Positions 5,569 to 5,590 of a stretch of DNA of 5,590 nucleotides are shown here, piece after piece. The notes beneath the pieces are model-generated. The model saw only the letters and a program-made list of their open reading frames with translations, was not told where the DNA came from and did no database searches. The position numbers and the translations under genes are program-made. This DNA comes from Oscillospiraceae bacterium (GTDB lineage: Bacteria; Bacillota; Clostridia; Oscillospirales; Oscillospiraceae), in assembly GCA_902765975.1 (NCBI GenBank), contig CACXBO010000121.1, positions 1-5,590 on the forward strand, read 5' to 3'. Numbering within the stretch: the stretch's first letter is position 1; each line of letters begins with the position of its first letter.

Positions 5569-5590
5569 CCCGCGAGGCGGCCCGCCCGCA

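Noticed and set aside
5509..5590. A second tRNA gene on the minus strand
   Set aside because: Only the GGTTCGAATCCTGT segment matches; the T-stem does not pair and there is no acceptor, D or anticodon arm.

Overview
The window looks like a piece of a GC-rich Gram-positive chromosome, most likely an anaerobic Clostridia-type Firmicute. This is inferred from three things: an FMN-riboswitch-controlled RibU substrate protein for an ECF vitamin transporter, a MurT/GatD-type pair (a cell-wall amidation system of Gram-positives), and strong Shine-Dalgarno sites with sigma-A-like promoters. The genus cannot be told from the sequence. All protein genes lie on the minus strand. The only plus-strand gene is a tRNA at the right end.

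Layout, right to left in the direction of transcription: (i) 5397-5472 is a plus-strand tRNA-Pro(UGG) with its own promoter and a very strong hairpin terminator, followed by a degenerate inverted copy of the tRNA T-arm and a repeat-like hairpin that runs towards the window edge. (ii) A divergent minus-strand promoter at 5318-5346 drives trmB-murT-gatD. Both gene junctions in this operon are 4-nt ATGA overlaps. (iii) 2276-2502 holds a promoter, an FMN riboswitch and an intrinsic terminator controlling ribU (1694-2278). (iv) A weak terminator and an AT-rich spacer with an extended -10 promoter precede a small phage-type gene (1162-1512, probable terminase small subunit) and a terminase large subunit (start 1127). 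The large-subunit gene runs off the left edge, so a prophage or phage-derived block begins in this window.

The most interesting observation is the murT/gatD pair. The MurT-like ligase keeps its ATP-binding loop and zinc ribbon. The GatD-like partner lacks the glutaminase cysteine and histidine, and the ligase has Asn where the family's third triad residue, Asp, is expected. As read, the pair cannot use the standard glutamine-hydrolysing mechanism. It may therefore be a divergent paralogue with another nitrogen source or another role. Second in interest is the phage DNA-packaging pair sitting directly beyond a housekeeping vitamin gene, with its own promoter and no integrase or repressor in between.
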